This document shows positions 48,842 through 58,930 of a stretch of DNA of 64,000 nucleotides, one piece after another; the stretch's first letter is position 1, and every line of letters begins with the position of its first letter. A program made the translations under genes and the position numbers. Source of the DNA: Prauserella cavernicola (GTDB lineage: Bacteria > Actinomycetota > Actinomycetes > Mycobacteriales > Pseudonocardiaceae); the NCBI RefSeq assembly GCF_016595675.1, contig NZ_JAENJH010000001.1:682001-746000 (forward strand), in the 5' to 3' direction. The notes below the pieces were generated by a model that was not told the DNA's origin, made no database searches, and saw only the letters and a list, made by a program, of their open reading frames with translations.

Positions 48842-49726
48842 GTGGAGCTGCGGCATCTGATCTCGTTCCTCGCCATCGCCGAGGAGCTGCACTTCGGCCG
48901 TGCCGCGGCACGGCTGCACCTGGCCCAGCCCTCACTGAGCCAGCACCTGCGGCGGCTGGAACGCTCCGTCGGGGTCGAGCTCGTCGCGCGCAACTCCCAC
49001 AGCGTGCGCCTGACCCCCGCGGGCGAGGCTTTCCTGGACCTGGCTCGCGAGATCGTGGCCAAGGTCGACCAGGCGGGCCAGGTCGCGCGCGCCGCCGCCG
49101 ACGGCCGCACGGGCACGCTGCGCATCGGCTACAACTTCCCCGCGGGTCAGCGCATCCTGCCGGCGACGCTGGCCGCGCTCGACCACCGCCACCCCGGCGT
49201 CGACGTCGAGATGCACGAGCTGCGCACCGGGCCCCAGCTCAGCGCGCTCGCCGACGGCAAGCTGGACGTCGCACTCGTCTACGGCAAGCCGCCGGGCACG
49301 CTGCACAGCCGCCGCCTGCTGCGCCTGCCGCTGGTCGCCGTCGTCGGCCACCGCCACCCGTGGGCGGGCCGCGAGCGCGTGCCGTTCAGCGACCTCGCCG
49401 GCGAGTCGTGCGTGCTGTTCCGCCGCGCCCAGTCGGCGGCCATGTACGACACGATCCTGTCGGCCGCCCGCACCAGTGGCATCCAGCTCACCATCGCCGA
49501 CGAGGTCGACGACCCCGGCGCCACGGCGATCCTCGCGGCCGTCAAGCCCGTCGTCGGGTTCGCCTCCGCGGCGCGCGGGGTCTCCGGGCCGGGCCGCACC
49601 ACCTCGGTGGCCCTCTACGACCCGGTGCCCGTGCTCGACCTCTACGCGGCGTGGTCCGCGGCGCAGAACCCGCTCGTCACCGCCTTCCTCGACTGTCTGC
49701 CAGCCCCTGGCTCACTTCAGCCCTGA
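48842..49726 (+). CDS. LysR-family transcriptional regulator
   Basis: 294 residues from the GTG at 48842. The N-terminal helix-turn-helix (MELRHLISFLAIAEELHFGRAAARLHLAQPSLSQHLRRLERSVGVEL) is followed by the effector domain. A TACCGT -10 about 8 bases before the GTG suggests a leaderless message. It is divergent from the HD-domain gene and converges with the ugpE-like gene, overlapping its 3' end by 15 bases. Target not identifiable. Confidence 0.88.
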   Translation: MELRHLISFLAIAEELHFGRAAARLHLAQPSLSQHLRRLERSVGVELVARNSHSVRLTPAGEAFLDLAREIVAKVDQAGQVARAAADGRTGTLRIGYNFPAGQRILPATLAALDHRHPGVDVEMHELRTGPQLSALADGKLDVALVYGKPPGTLHSRRLLRLPLVAVVGHRHPWAGRERVPFSDLAGESCVLFRRAQSAAMYDTILSAARTSGIQLTIADEVDDPGATAILAAVKPVVGFASAARGVSGPGRTTSVALYDPVPVLDLYAAWSAAQNPLVTAFLDCLPAPGSLQP

Positions 49727-50545
49727 GCGCACGAAGGCGTTGACGATGTGGCGCTGTAGCACCAGGTAGAGCACGAACACCGGCAGGCACGCGAGCCCGG
49801 CCATGGCCATCAGCGGGCCCCAGTCGTTGCCCTCGGTGCCGAGGAAGCTCCGCAACCCCAGCTGCACCACGGCGTTGCTGCGCTGTAGCACCATCGCGGG
49901 CCAGAAGTACTCGTTCCACGCGGTGATCGCCAGCAGGATGCCCAGTGCCGCCAGTGCGGGGCGCAGCGCGGGCACCACGACCGTCCACAACGTACTCCAG
50001 GACGAGCGGCCGTCCATCCTGGCCGCGTCGAGCAGCTCCTTGGGAAAACCGTTGAGGTGCTCGCGCAGCAGGAGCACTCCGAGCGCGGAACACAGCGTCG
50101 GGATGATCACGCCCGCGAGCGTCTCGAGCAGCCCGAGCCGCGACAACAGCACGTAGTTGGGCAGCATCGTCGCCTGGAACGGCACCAGCCACGTGCCGAC
50201 GAACAGCAGGTACAGCAGGCGCCGGAACGGAAACCGCCACGCCGCGAACGCGTAGGCGGCGAGCAGCGCGATGAGCAGCTGACCGAGTGCGCTGAGCACC
50301 GCGACGACGCCGGTGTTGAGCAGCATCCCGAGCACGTCGCTCGTCGCGAACGCCTCCGCGTAGCTGGCCGTGGACAGCGGCCACGGCAGCACCGACAGCG
50401 AGTACACGTCCTCCGGCGCCCGCAGTGACGTCGCGTAGAGCCAGTAGACGGGGAACGCGCACAGCAGGCTCAGCACGCCGAGCACCAGGTGCCCGCCGAG
50501 GCGCCGCGCCCGCGAGCCCTCCCCCACCGCCTCGTCAGTCGTCAT
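49712..50545 (-). CDS. ugpE: ABC transporter permease, UgpE/MalG type
   Basis: 277 residues, about six membrane helices. The inner-membrane-component loop EHLNGFPKELLDAARMDGRSSWSTLWTVVVPALRPALAALGI carries the EAA-type motif that docks on the ATPase. It is the second permease of the carbohydrate/glycerophosphodiester importer family. Its start overlaps the stop of the first permease gene by 11 bases. Confidence 0.87.
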   Translation of the reverse strand: MTTDEAVGEGSRARRLGGHLVLGVLSLLCAFPVYWLYATSLRAPEDVYSLSVLPWPLSTASYAEAFATSDVLGMLLNTGVVAVLSALGQLLIALLAAYAFAAWRFPFRRLLYLLFVGTWLVPFQATMLPNYVLLSRLGLLETLAGVIIPTLCSALGVLLLREHLNGFPKELLDAARMDGRSSWSTLWTVVVPALRPALAALGILLAITAWNEYFWPAMVLQRSNAVVQLGLRSFLGTEGNDWGPLMAMAGLACLPVFVLYLVLQRHIVNAFVRSGLK

Positions 50546-51494
50546 GGTGGCTCAGCCTTTCCGCAAGCCGCGTCAGCACCGCGGCCACCACGATGAAGCC
50601 CGCGAAGAACAGCACACCCGCGGCCGCGGCGAGTCCCGCGTCGTGGCTGCGGAAGCCGTACTCCCAGAGCAGGTAGTAGAGGTTGGTGGTGGAGCCGACC
50701 GGCCCGCCCTGCGTCAGCGTGTCGATGAGCGGGAACGTCCACTGCGCCGACAGCAGCACCGTCATCAGCACGAGGAACGCCAGCGTCGGCGACAGCAGCG
50801 GCAGCGTGACCCAGCGCGTCACCTGGCCCCGGGACGCGCCGTCGACCTTCGCGGCGGCGGCGTAGTCGGGGTTGATCCCGGCCAGGCCCGCGGTCACCAC
50901 GAGCACCGCGAACCCGGCCACGTGCCAGCCCGTGATCACGATGATCGCCAGCTGGGCCGTGCCGGTGGTGTTGAGCCAGTTGACGTCGGTGCCGAGGATC
51001 CGGTTCACCGCGCCCGCCGACGGGTCGAGCAGCCACTGCCACACCGCCGCGCCCGCCACCGGGGCCACGAGCATGGGCGCGAACACCAGCGCCCGGTACA
51101 CGCCCTGTGCCCGGCCCCGCACCCGCCGGGTCAGCAGCGCCACCGCCACCGGGATCAGCACCGTGAACGGCAGCATCCCGAGGATCACCACGACCGTGCG
51201 CCACACCGACCGGCCGAGCTCGGGCGTACTGAGCAGCTGCTCGTAGTTGGCGAGACCGACCGGCTCCATCGGAGTACTCGGCACCAGGTTCCACGAGTGC
51301 AGCGACAGCACGAACGTCTGTGCCAGCGGCTGGTAGGTCCACACGACGAGCAGCACCACGGCCGGCAGCAGGTAGAGGTAGGGCGGCGCGAGCCTGCGCG
51401 CCCGGCTCCGCCCGGTCTCCCGGGAGGCGGGCCGGACGCCCGCCTCCCCGGCCAGCGCGAGCGGCGGCGCCTCGACGAAGGTCCCGCTCACCAT
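50535..51494 (-). CDS. ugpA: ABC transporter permease, UgpA/MalF type
   Basis: 319 residues from the ATG at 51494. After a 35-residue cytoplasmic N-terminus there are about six membrane helices, starting PPYLYLLPAVVLLVVWTYQPLAQTF. The EAA loop is PDYAAAAKVDGASRGQVTRWVTLPLLSPTLAFL. It forms the transmembrane channel with the UgpE-type permease. The gene follows the metallophosphoesterase with a 7-base overlap, inside one operon. Confidence 0.86.
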   Translation of the reverse strand: MVSGTFVEAPPLALAGEAGVRPASRETGRSRARRLAPPYLYLLPAVVLLVVWTYQPLAQTFVLSLHSWNLVPSTPMEPVGLANYEQLLSTPELGRSVWRTVVVILGMLPFTVLIPVAVALLTRRVRGRAQGVYRALVFAPMLVAPVAGAAVWQWLLDPSAGAVNRILGTDVNWLNTTGTAQLAIIVITGWHVAGFAVLVVTAGLAGINPDYAAAAKVDGASRGQVTRWVTLPLLSPTLAFLVLMTVLLSAQWTFPLIDTLTQGGPVGSTTNLYYLLWEYGFRSHDAGLAAAAGVLFFAGFIVVAAVLTRLAERLSHHDD

Positions 51495-52336
51495 GTGCCG
51501 ACGACCTCGCGCACCATCCGGAGCCGCTGCTCGGCAGCCACGTCGTAGACACGCTCGGCACGCGAGAGCGGCACCGCGGTGGCCACCACCTGGTCGCCGA
51601 ACACGTCGATGCGGCTGAACGCGGCGTCGGCGGCGGCCCGCAGTCTGCCCCTCGGCGGCACCGTCGCCACCCCGTAGGCGAGCGCGGGCCCCACCCACAC
51701 CGGGATGCCCGCCAGCGACCCGCACCCCGTGTGGTGGGCATGGCCGGTGACCACCAGCCGCACGTCGGTGCCCGCGAGCACTTCGGCGAGCCGGTCGGCG
51801 TCGCGCAGGCGCAGCAGGTGCACGGTCGGCACCGGCGATGGCACCGGCGGGTGGTGGATCACCAGCACCGTTCCCCTCGGCGCCGGAACCGAGAGCACCC
51901 CGGCGAGGCGGTCGAGCTGACGCTGCGAGAGGTGCCCGTCGTGCCGTCCCGGTTCGCTGCTGTCGAGCGACACCACCCGCAGGCCGCCGATCGTCGTCAC
52001 GGTGTCGTGCTCGCCAGTGGACGGCTCCTCGCCGAGCACCTGCTCCCGGAACGCGCCGCGCTCGTCGTGGTTGCCGAGCGCGTACACGATCTCGGCACCG
52101 AGCCGCCGCGCCGAGGGCTCCACCAGTTCGCGCAGCCGCCGGTACGCGGCGGGCGCTCCGTTGTCGGCGAGGTCGCCGGTGAGCAGCAGCGCCGACACGG
52201 GCACGCTCGACGCCTCGAGCAGCTCCAGCGCCGCGGTCAGGTTCGCCGCCGTGTCCACGACGTCGTGCATGAGCTCGCCGGGCGCCCGCAGGTGCGTGTC
52301 GGTGAGCTGGATCAGGGTGAGGTCCGGCTCGCTCAC
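51488..52336 (-). CDS. Metallophosphoesterase (phosphodiesterase type) within the ugp-like operon
   Basis: 282 residues from the GTG at 52336. The calcineurin-like motifs are in order: LIQLTDTHL (DxH), LLTGDLAD (GD), YALGNHDERG (GNHD), VLVIHHPPV (H) and VTGHAHHTG (GHxH). No signal peptide, so it is cytoplasmic, like GpdQ/Icc-type enzymes. Its start overlaps the binding-protein stop by 4 bases. In glycerol-3-phosphate or glycerophosphodiester uptake operons such an enzyme hydrolyses the imported phosphodiester. This role is inferred from position. Confidence 0.85.
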   Translation of the reverse strand: MSEPDLTLIQLTDTHLRAPGELMHDVVDTAANLTAALELLEASSVPVSALLLTGDLADNGAPAAYRRLRELVEPSARRLGAEIVYALGNHDERGAFREQVLGEEPSTGEHDTVTTIGGLRVVSLDSSEPGRHDGHLSQRQLDRLAGVLSVPAPRGTVLVIHHPPVPSPVPTVHLLRLRDADRLAEVLAGTDVRLVVTGHAHHTGCGSLAGIPVWVGPALAYGVATVPPRGRLRAAADAAFSRIDVFGDQVVATAVPLSRAERVYDVAAEQRLRMVREVVGTW

Positions 52337-53706
52337 TTGTCGCCTCCCGGCACGAGCGCCGTCGCGTCGCGCTGTGCCGACCGCAGCGACTCGGCGGGAT
52401 CGGCGCCCTGGAACACGGCGTTCTCGACCGCCTGCATCAAGCCGTCGCGGATGCGCAGGTAGCTGGGGCCGGGCATCGACACCCACGGCTCCAGGTGCTC
52501 GAGCTGCTCCAGGTTCGGCTCGAGGTAGGGGTTGCGCGCGGCCCAGTCCGCGAGACCCTCGGGGTCCTCGACCAGCCCGGTGCGCAGCGGCAGATAACCG
52601 ATCTTCGTGGCGATCGTGGTGTAGGCCCGCTCGCTGGTGAGGAAGCGGATCAGCTCCCACGCCGCGCGCTGCTTGGCCTGGTCCTGGGAGAACACGAACA
52701 GCGCCGCACCCGAGTTGGTGGGCACCGGCGTCGCGTCGCCGAAGCCCGGCATCGGGGCCGCGCCCAGCTCCCAGTCCTGCCCCGCGCCCTTCAGGAACGT
52801 GCCCTGGATGGCACTGGACTCCAGGATCATGCCGAGGTCGCCGCGGGCGAAGGCGTCCACGGCCTGCATCTGCGTGCGGTTGGGCATCACGCCCTCGCGC
52901 ACCATCTCCTGCATGGAGCGCACCACCTCCACCGCGGGCTGCTCGGCGAACGTCAGCCGCGAGCGGTCCTCGGAGAGCACCGTGCCGCCCTGGGAGCGCA
53001 CCAGCGCCTGGAAGCACCAGTCCTTGGCGGCCTTCGTCAGACAGTCCACATAGGCCCCGTCTTTGCCGGTGCGTTGCTGGATCGCGCGTGCGGCGTCGCG
53101 GACCTCCTCCCACGTCCGCGGCGGGCGCCGCGCGTCGAGACCGGCGTCGGCGAAGAGCTTCGTGTTGAGGTAGAGCATCGGCGTGGAGAACACGAACGGG
53201 ACGCCGTAGGTCTTGCCCTCCCAGTCGCCGAGCGTGCGCGCCGGCGGGGCGTAGGCGTGCCGCTCGCCGTCGAAGTTGGCCTGCACGGTGTCCTTGCCGA
53301 CGAGATCGTCGAGCGGCAGCGCCCCGAGCTCGTTGACGGTGAAGTCCAGATCGGAGAAACCGAGCTGCGCCACATCGGGCGGGCTGCCCGCGCTGAGCTG
53401 GCTCTGCAGGCTGGAGATGGTGTCGGTGGCCGGGTTCGCGCTGTTGCCCTGCGGCTTCTGCGCGGTGACGGAGATGTTCGGGTGCTCTTGTTCGAACGCC
53501 GCGATCAGCTCCGTGAACGTGTCGGTCCACGCTCCGGCCTGGCCGAAGTTGTAGCTCTCGAACACGATCGACACCTGCTGGCCGGGGTCGAGCTCGGGCG
53601 CGCGGCTCACGGCGCCGCCGCCGTCGCCGGTGCTGCCGAGCCCGCAGGCCGAGGTGGCCAGCGTCAGCGCGACCGCGGAGGCGAGCGCGGGCAGGGACCT
53701 TCTCAT
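52333..53706 (-). CDS. ugpB: Extracellular solute-binding lipoprotein, UgpB type
   Basis: 457 residues from the ATG at 53706. A lipoprotein signal places the lipid-modified Cys at residue 21 (TLATSAC). The mature protein begins QQVSIVFESYNFGQAGAWTDTFTELIAAFEQEHPNISV. It contains the PPDVAQLGFSDLDFTVNELGALPLDDLV and GKTYGVPFVFSTPMLYLNTKLF segments of the carbohydrate-binding protein family 1. Likely ligand is a glycerol phosphate, glycerophosphodiester or sugar. Confidence 0.87.
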   Translation of the reverse strand: MRRSLPALASAVALTLATSACGLGSTGDGGGAVSRAPELDPGQQVSIVFESYNFGQAGAWTDTFTELIAAFEQEHPNISVTAQKPQGNSANPATDTISSLQSQLSAGSPPDVAQLGFSDLDFTVNELGALPLDDLVGKDTVQANFDGERHAYAPPARTLGDWEGKTYGVPFVFSTPMLYLNTKLFADAGLDARRPPRTWEEVRDAARAIQQRTGKDGAYVDCLTKAAKDWCFQALVRSQGGTVLSEDRSRLTFAEQPAVEVVRSMQEMVREGVMPNRTQMQAVDAFARGDLGMILESSAIQGTFLKGAGQDWELGAAPMPGFGDATPVPTNSGAALFVFSQDQAKQRAAWELIRFLTSERAYTTIATKIGYLPLRTGLVEDPEGLADWAARNPYLEPNLEQLEHLEPWVSMPGPSYLRIRDGLMQAVENAVFQGADPAESLRSAQRDATALVPGGDK

Positions 53707-53738
53707 CGGGTGCTCCTTCGTGTCGTGGTGGGGAGGGC

Positions 53739-54848
<1,110 letters not shown>

Positions 54849-55016
54849 CGCACCCTTTCCTCGACCGGCGGTTCTCCACCGGACGGCGCTCAGTGCAGCA
54901 GCGGTTCGTGTCCGGTGGATGAACAACGGCGCGGCGATCGGGAATCGCGATCGGCCGAGTGCGATGCCCTCTGACCGGCGAGCCCAGCAGCTCACCCGGC
55001 ACCAGGCGACACCACT

Positions 55017-55036
55017 GTGGCACCATCCAGTGCCAC
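55017..55036. promoter_or_regulatory. Operator-like inverted repeat 1 (RHH regulator)
   Basis: GTGGCAC-CATCCA-GTGCCAC, perfect 7-bp arms. It contains the half-site TGGCACCAT that recurs at 55095 and 55117. Located 88 bases before the RHH gene. Confidence 0.6.
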
Positions 55037-55093
55037 GACCGTGACCAGCGTGGACACAGCATTCGGGAGTCAGGCCGACACCGTGGCATTGCG

Positions 55094-55125
55094 ATGGCAC
55101 CATCGGTGTGCCATAGTGGCACCAT
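55094..55125. promoter_or_regulatory. Operator-like inverted repeat 2 and extra half-site at the RHH gene start
   Basis: ATGGCAC-CATCGGT-GTGCCAT (55094-55114) is a perfect inverted repeat; a third TGGCACCAT (55117-55125) includes the first two bases of the RHH gene start codon. Binding there would block expression of the gene directly. Confidence 0.65.
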
Positions 55126-55636
55126 GGATTTGAGGTCGTACGTCAGCACCGTTCGCCACGAGCTCGCCGTCGCCGCCGAGGCGGGCGGACCCGAGGCCAG
55201 GGCTCTCGCCGAGCGGCTGAGCGCGCCGCTGGAATCGGCGATCCGGCTCACGCTGCTCGACGCGCTCTCGGCCGCGGCCGACGAGATCACCCGTGACCTC
55301 GCGCCCGGCTCCGTGGAGGTGCGACTGCGCGGCGGAGACCCGAGCTTCGCCGTCACGCCCCCGCCCGCCGACGGCCCGGAACAGCGTGCTGCGGCCCCCG
55401 AGCCCGCCGCCGCGCCGCTGCCGGACACCGACGACGGCGCGGTCTCCCGGATCAACGTGCGAATGCCCGAACAGCTCAAGGCCCGCATCGAGGAGGCCGC
55501 CGCCCAGCAGGGCCGCTCGGTGAACGCCTGGCTGGTGCAGGCCGCCACGGCCGCACTGCGCGAACCACACTCCACAACGGACACCACCGCGCGCGGGGTC
55601 CGCTCCGCACAGCACGTCACCGGCTGGGTCAGCTAG
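55124..55636 (+). CDS. Ribbon-helix-helix transcriptional regulator
   Basis: 170 residues from the ATG at 55124. The N-terminal 75 residues form a helical domain, followed by a Pro/Ala/Glu-rich linker. Residues about 107-145 form an Arc/HicB-type ribbon-helix-helix (VSRINVRMPEQLKARIEEAAAQQGRSVNAWLVQAATAAL). Three copies of TGGCACCAT in inverted and direct arrangement lie at its own start. It is the first gene of a unit with a DUF4097 protein and a drug-type ABC exporter, and probably autoregulates. Confidence 0.82.
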   Translation: MDLRSYVSTVRHELAVAAEAGGPEARALAERLSAPLESAIRLTLLDALSAAADEITRDLAPGSVEVRLRGGDPSFAVTPPPADGPEQRAAAPEPAAAPLPDTDDGAVSRINVRMPEQLKARIEEAAAQQGRSVNAWLVQAATAALREPHSTTDTTARGVRSAQHVTGWVS

Positions 55637-55720
55637 CCGGCCGCTCCGCTCACGTCACCTCACCCACGACACCGCTCCGACCTGGGGCGACACACCACAC
55701 CCACAGCTGGAGGCTTCGCC

Positions 55721-56569
55721 ATGCCCACATTCGAGACCCCGGAACCGATCTCCGCCACCATCGAGCTGGTGGTCGGGCACCTGCGGATCAGCGCGAGCGA
55801 CCGCGCCGACACCGTCGTGGAGGTCCGGCCGAGCAACGAGTCCGACGAGTCCGACGTCCACGCCGCCGAGCAGACACGCGTCGAGTACTCCGGCGGTCAG
55901 CTGCTGGTCCGGGCGCCCAAGTCGCGGCCACTGGACTTCTCCAACAAGAGCCGCTCGGTCGACGTGACCATCGAGCTGCCCTCCGGTTCTGCCGTCACCG
56001 GTGACGCCGCACTGGCCGACATCGGGGGCACCGGACGGCTCGGCGACTGCCGGGTCAAGCTCGCCACCGGTCACGTCCAGTTCGACCACACCGGATCGCT
56101 GGACCTGCACACCTCGGCGGGCAACGTCTCGGTCGGCCGGATCGACGGCCACGCCGAGGTCTCCACCGGCTCCGGCAAGCTCGGCATCGGCGAGCTGCGC
56201 GGCAGCGGCGTCGTCAAGAACTCCAACGGCACCTGCGAGCTCGGCACGGTGACCGGCAAGCTCCGGCTGCGCACGGCCAACGGCGACCTCTCCGTCGGCT
56301 CCTCCGCTGACGGACTGGAAGCCAAGACCGCCAATGGCAACATCCGCGTCGGCGAGGCCACGGGCGGCCCGCTCGCGCTGGAGACCGGCATGGGCAGCGT
56401 CGAGGTCGGCATCCCGGCCGGCACGGCGGCCTGGCTCGACGCGAAGACCGGCTACGGCCGCGTCGACAGCGATCTCGGCGGAGGGTCCGGCGAGCCGGGG
56501 CCCACCGACGAGTCGATCGAGGTCCGCGCCCGCACGGCCATGGGCGACATCGTCATCCGCCGCAGTTGA
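55721..56569 (+). CDS. DUF4097 beta-strand-repeat protein
   Basis: 282 residues from the ATG at 55721 with GGAGG 8 bases upstream. The protein is almost all short beta-strands with Gly/Ser turns (SGNVSVGRIDGHAEVSTGSGKLGIGELRGSGVVKNSNGTCELG and repeated variants), the pattern of a right-handed beta-helix/DUF4097 domain. No signal peptide or membrane helix. The family often accompanies ABC exporters and anti-sigma genes, here between an RHH regulator and DrrAB-type genes. Function unknown. Confidence 0.85.
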   Translation: MPTFETPEPISATIELVVGHLRISASDRADTVVEVRPSNESDESDVHAAEQTRVEYSGGQLLVRAPKSRPLDFSNKSRSVDVTIELPSGSAVTGDAALADIGGTGRLGDCRVKLATGHVQFDHTGSLDLHTSAGNVSVGRIDGHAEVSTGSGKLGIGELRGSGVVKNSNGTCELGTVTGKLRLRTANGDLSVGSSADGLEAKTANGNIRVGEATGGPLALETGMGSVEVGIPAGTAAWLDAKTGYGRVDSDLGGGSGEPGPTDESIEVRARTAMGDIVIRRS

Positions 56570-56590
56570 GTCCGGAAAGGACACCCATCC

Positions 56591-57556
56591 ATGCGCACCT
56601 CTACCCAGCCCGCCATCGCCGTCACCGGACTTCGCAAGTCCTTCGGTGACACGGTGGTGCTCGACGGCGTCGACCTGACCGTCGAGCCCGGCACGATCTT
56701 CTCCCTGCTCGGCCCCAACGGCGCGGGCAAGACCACCACCGTCAACATCCTCTCGACCCTGATCGAGGCCGACGCGGGCACCGCCAGGGTCGCGGGGCAC
56801 GACCTCTCCCGCGACGCGGACGCCGTCCGCCGCTCCATCGGCGTCACCGGCCAGTTCTCCGCCATCGACAACCTGCTGACCGGCAGGGAGAACCTGCTGC
56901 TGATGGCCGACCTGCACCACCTGCCCGGCGCCGAGGGCCGCCGCCGCGCGGACGCGCTGCTCGAGCGGTTCGACCTGGCCTCGGTGGCCGCCACGACGCC
57001 GGCCACCTACTCCGGCGGCATGCGACGCAAGCTCGACCTCGCGATGACGCTGGTCGGCGACCCGTCGGTGATCTTCCTCGACGAGCCGACCACCGGCCTC
57101 GACCCGCGCAGCCGCCGCACGATGTGGGACATCATCCGCGACCTGCTCGCCGAGGGCGTCACGCTGCTGCTCACCACCCAGTACCTCGAGGAGGCCGACC
57201 AGCTCGCCGACCGGATCGCCGTGCTGGACCACGGAAAACTCGTCGCCGAGGGCACCGCCGACGAGCTCAAGCGCCTGGTGCCGGGCGGGCACCTGCGGCT
57301 GAGCTTCGCGGACCCGGCGACTCTCGGACGCGCGGCCACCGCGCTCGGCGAGCCCGCGGGCGACGAGGAGTCGCTGACCCTGCAGGTGCCCACCGACGGC
57401 AGCGCAGGCTCCCTGCGCGCGGTGCTGAACCGCCTCGACGACGCCGCCGTCGACGTCGCCTCGCTCTCCGTGCACACCCCGGATCTCGACGACGTCTTCC
57501 TCACCCTCACCGGCCACGCGGCCGCACCCGAACCGGCCAAGGAGCCAGCCCCATGA
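56591..57556 (+). CDS. Daunorubicin-resistance-type ABC exporter ATPase (DrrA-like)
   Basis: 321 residues. Walker A GPNGAGKTT, signature YSGGMRRK, Walker B VIFLDEP and the switch segment LTTQYLEEADQLADRIAVLDHGKLVAEGTADELK, with the DrrA-family C-terminal accessory domain (about 220-315). It would power export of a hydrophobic compound together with the DrrB-like permease, whose start overlaps its stop by 4 bases. Confidence 0.9.
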   Translation: MRTSTQPAIAVTGLRKSFGDTVVLDGVDLTVEPGTIFSLLGPNGAGKTTTVNILSTLIEADAGTARVAGHDLSRDADAVRRSIGVTGQFSAIDNLLTGRENLLLMADLHHLPGAEGRRRADALLERFDLASVAATTPATYSGGMRRKLDLAMTLVGDPSVIFLDEPTTGLDPRSRRTMWDIIRDLLAEGVTLLLTTQYLEEADQLADRIAVLDHGKLVAEGTADELKRLVPGGHLRLSFADPATLGRAATALGEPAGDEESLTLQVPTDGSAGSLRAVLNRLDDAAVDVASLSVHTPDLDDVFLTLTGHAAAPEPAKEPAP

Positions 57557-58344
57557 CCACGCTCGCCTATCCGGCCCGTGACTCCCTCACCATGCTGCGC
57601 CGCAACGTGCGGCACATGCTGCGGTATCCGTCGTTGACGCTGATGCTGCTGGGTCAGCCGATCGTCTTTTTGTTGCTGTTCGTCTACGTCTTCGGCGGCA
57701 CGCTGGGCGCCGGGCTCGGCCCCGACGGCGGGCGCGGCGAGTACCTCGCGTTCGTGACGCCCGGGATCCTGGTGATCACCGTCGCCAGCGTGTCACTGGG
57801 CACGGCCATCTCGGTGGCGATGGACGCCACCGAGGGCATCATGGCGCGCTTCCGGACCATGGCCATCAGCCGCGCGTCGGTGCTCACCGGGCACGTGCTG
57901 GGCACGCTGATCCAGGCCGTTCTGGGGCTGGCAGTGATCCTCGCCGTCGCGATGGCGGCAGGGTTCCGGCCCTCGGCCGGTGGCGGCGGCTGGCTCGCGG
58001 CCGCCGGGTTGCTGGTGCTGTTCACGGTGGCGCTCACGTGGCTCTCGCTCGCGCTGGGCCTGGTGTCGAAGAGCGTGGAGACCGCGAGCAACCTGCCGAT
58101 GGTGCTGACGCTGCTGCCGTTTCTCGGCAGCGGGTTCGTGCCCACGGACTCGATGCCGGCGTGGTTGCGGGTGTTCGCCGACTACCAGCCCTTCACCCCC
58201 GTGATCGACACGCTGCGTTCCCTACTGCTCGGCACCCCGGTGGACGGTGGCGGCGCGGCGCTGGCCGTCGGCTGGTCGGTCGTGATCGCGCTGGTCGGCT
58301 ACGTCTGGGCGAAGTGGCTGTTCCCGCGCCGGGCCGGCCGCTGA
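57553..58344 (+). CDS. ABC-2 exporter permease (DrrB-like)
   Basis: 263 residues with about six membrane helices. The family segments NVRHMLRYPSLTLMLLGQPIVFLLLFVYVFGGTLG and the later SNLPMVLTLLPFLGSGFVPTDSMPAWLRVFADYQPFTPVIDTLR are typical of DrrB/ABC-2 permeases. With the DrrA-like ATPase it forms an efflux system; the substrate is unknown. Last gene of the RHH-DUF4097-exporter unit. Confidence 0.88.
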   Translation: MTTLAYPARDSLTMLRRNVRHMLRYPSLTLMLLGQPIVFLLLFVYVFGGTLGAGLGPDGGRGEYLAFVTPGILVITVASVSLGTAISVAMDATEGIMARFRTMAISRASVLTGHVLGTLIQAVLGLAVILAVAMAAGFRPSAGGGGWLAAAGLLVLFTVALTWLSLALGLVSKSVETASNLPMVLTLLPFLGSGFVPTDSMPAWLRVFADYQPFTPVIDTLRSLLLGTPVDGGGAALAVGWSVVIALVGYVWAKWLFPRRAGR

Positions 58345-58360
58345 CGGCTAGGCTCACCGG

Positions 58361-58849
58361 ATGACGGTGGTGCTGGTGACGGGGATGTCGGGAGCGGGCA
58401 AGTCCACGGCGCTGGGGCTGCTGGCCCAACGCGGGTTTCGCGTGGTGGACACGTCTCATGGTGACTGGATCGAGCTCGAACAGTTGCCTGACGGCGGGAC
58501 GGAACCGCGCTGGCGCGAGGACCTCATCGCGGCACTGCTCACCGAGCACGAGCGGTCCGGACTGCCGCTGTTCCTCGCGGGCACGGTGTACAACCAGGGC
58601 GTGTTCTATCCCCGCTTCGACGAGGTGGTGCTGCTCACCGCGCCCGTGTCGGTGATGCTGGAGCGGGTCGCCTGCCGCGACAACCCGTTCGGCAGGACGG
58701 CCGAGCAGCGCACGAAGATCGCCGCCGACACCGCCGAGGTCGAGCCGCTGCTGCGGGGGTCGGCGACCCTCGAGATCGACACGAGGGCACCACGGGACGA
58801 GGTGGCGGACCGGCTGGCCGCGCTCGTGGAGTCATCCACAGTGGACTGA
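58361..58849 (+). CDS. AAA-type small-molecule kinase (shikimate/gluconate kinase-like)
   Basis: 162 residues from the ATG at 58361. P-loop GMSGAGKST (about 8-16), followed by LGLLAQRGFRVVDTSHGDW, is the usual opening of small kinases of the gluconate/shikimate type. TAGGCT at 58348-58353 is 7 bases before the ATG, suggesting a leaderless message. The stop region contains the TCCACAGTGGA palindrome. Substrate unknown. Confidence 0.8.
   Translation: MTVVLVTGMSGAGKSTALGLLAQRGFRVVDTSHGDWIELEQLPDGGTEPRWREDLIAALLTEHERSGLPLFLAGTVYNQGVFYPRFDEVVLLTAPVSVMLERVACRDNPFGRTAEQRTKIAADTAEVEPLLRGSATLEIDTRAPRDEVADRLAALVESSTVD
58835..58845. repeat. End-of-gene palindrome TCCACAGTGGA
   Basis: Perfect 11-base palindrome inside the last codons of the kinase gene, ending just before its stop. 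Same motif as at 35810 and 44388. Confidence 0.6.
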
Positions 58850-58930
58850 ATTTCCGAGTGGCCTCGGGCCCGCCGAATCCGGTTCGCGCGTGGGTACGGT
58901 GACGGCAGTGCACGTCCGAGGGAGGCGCAC

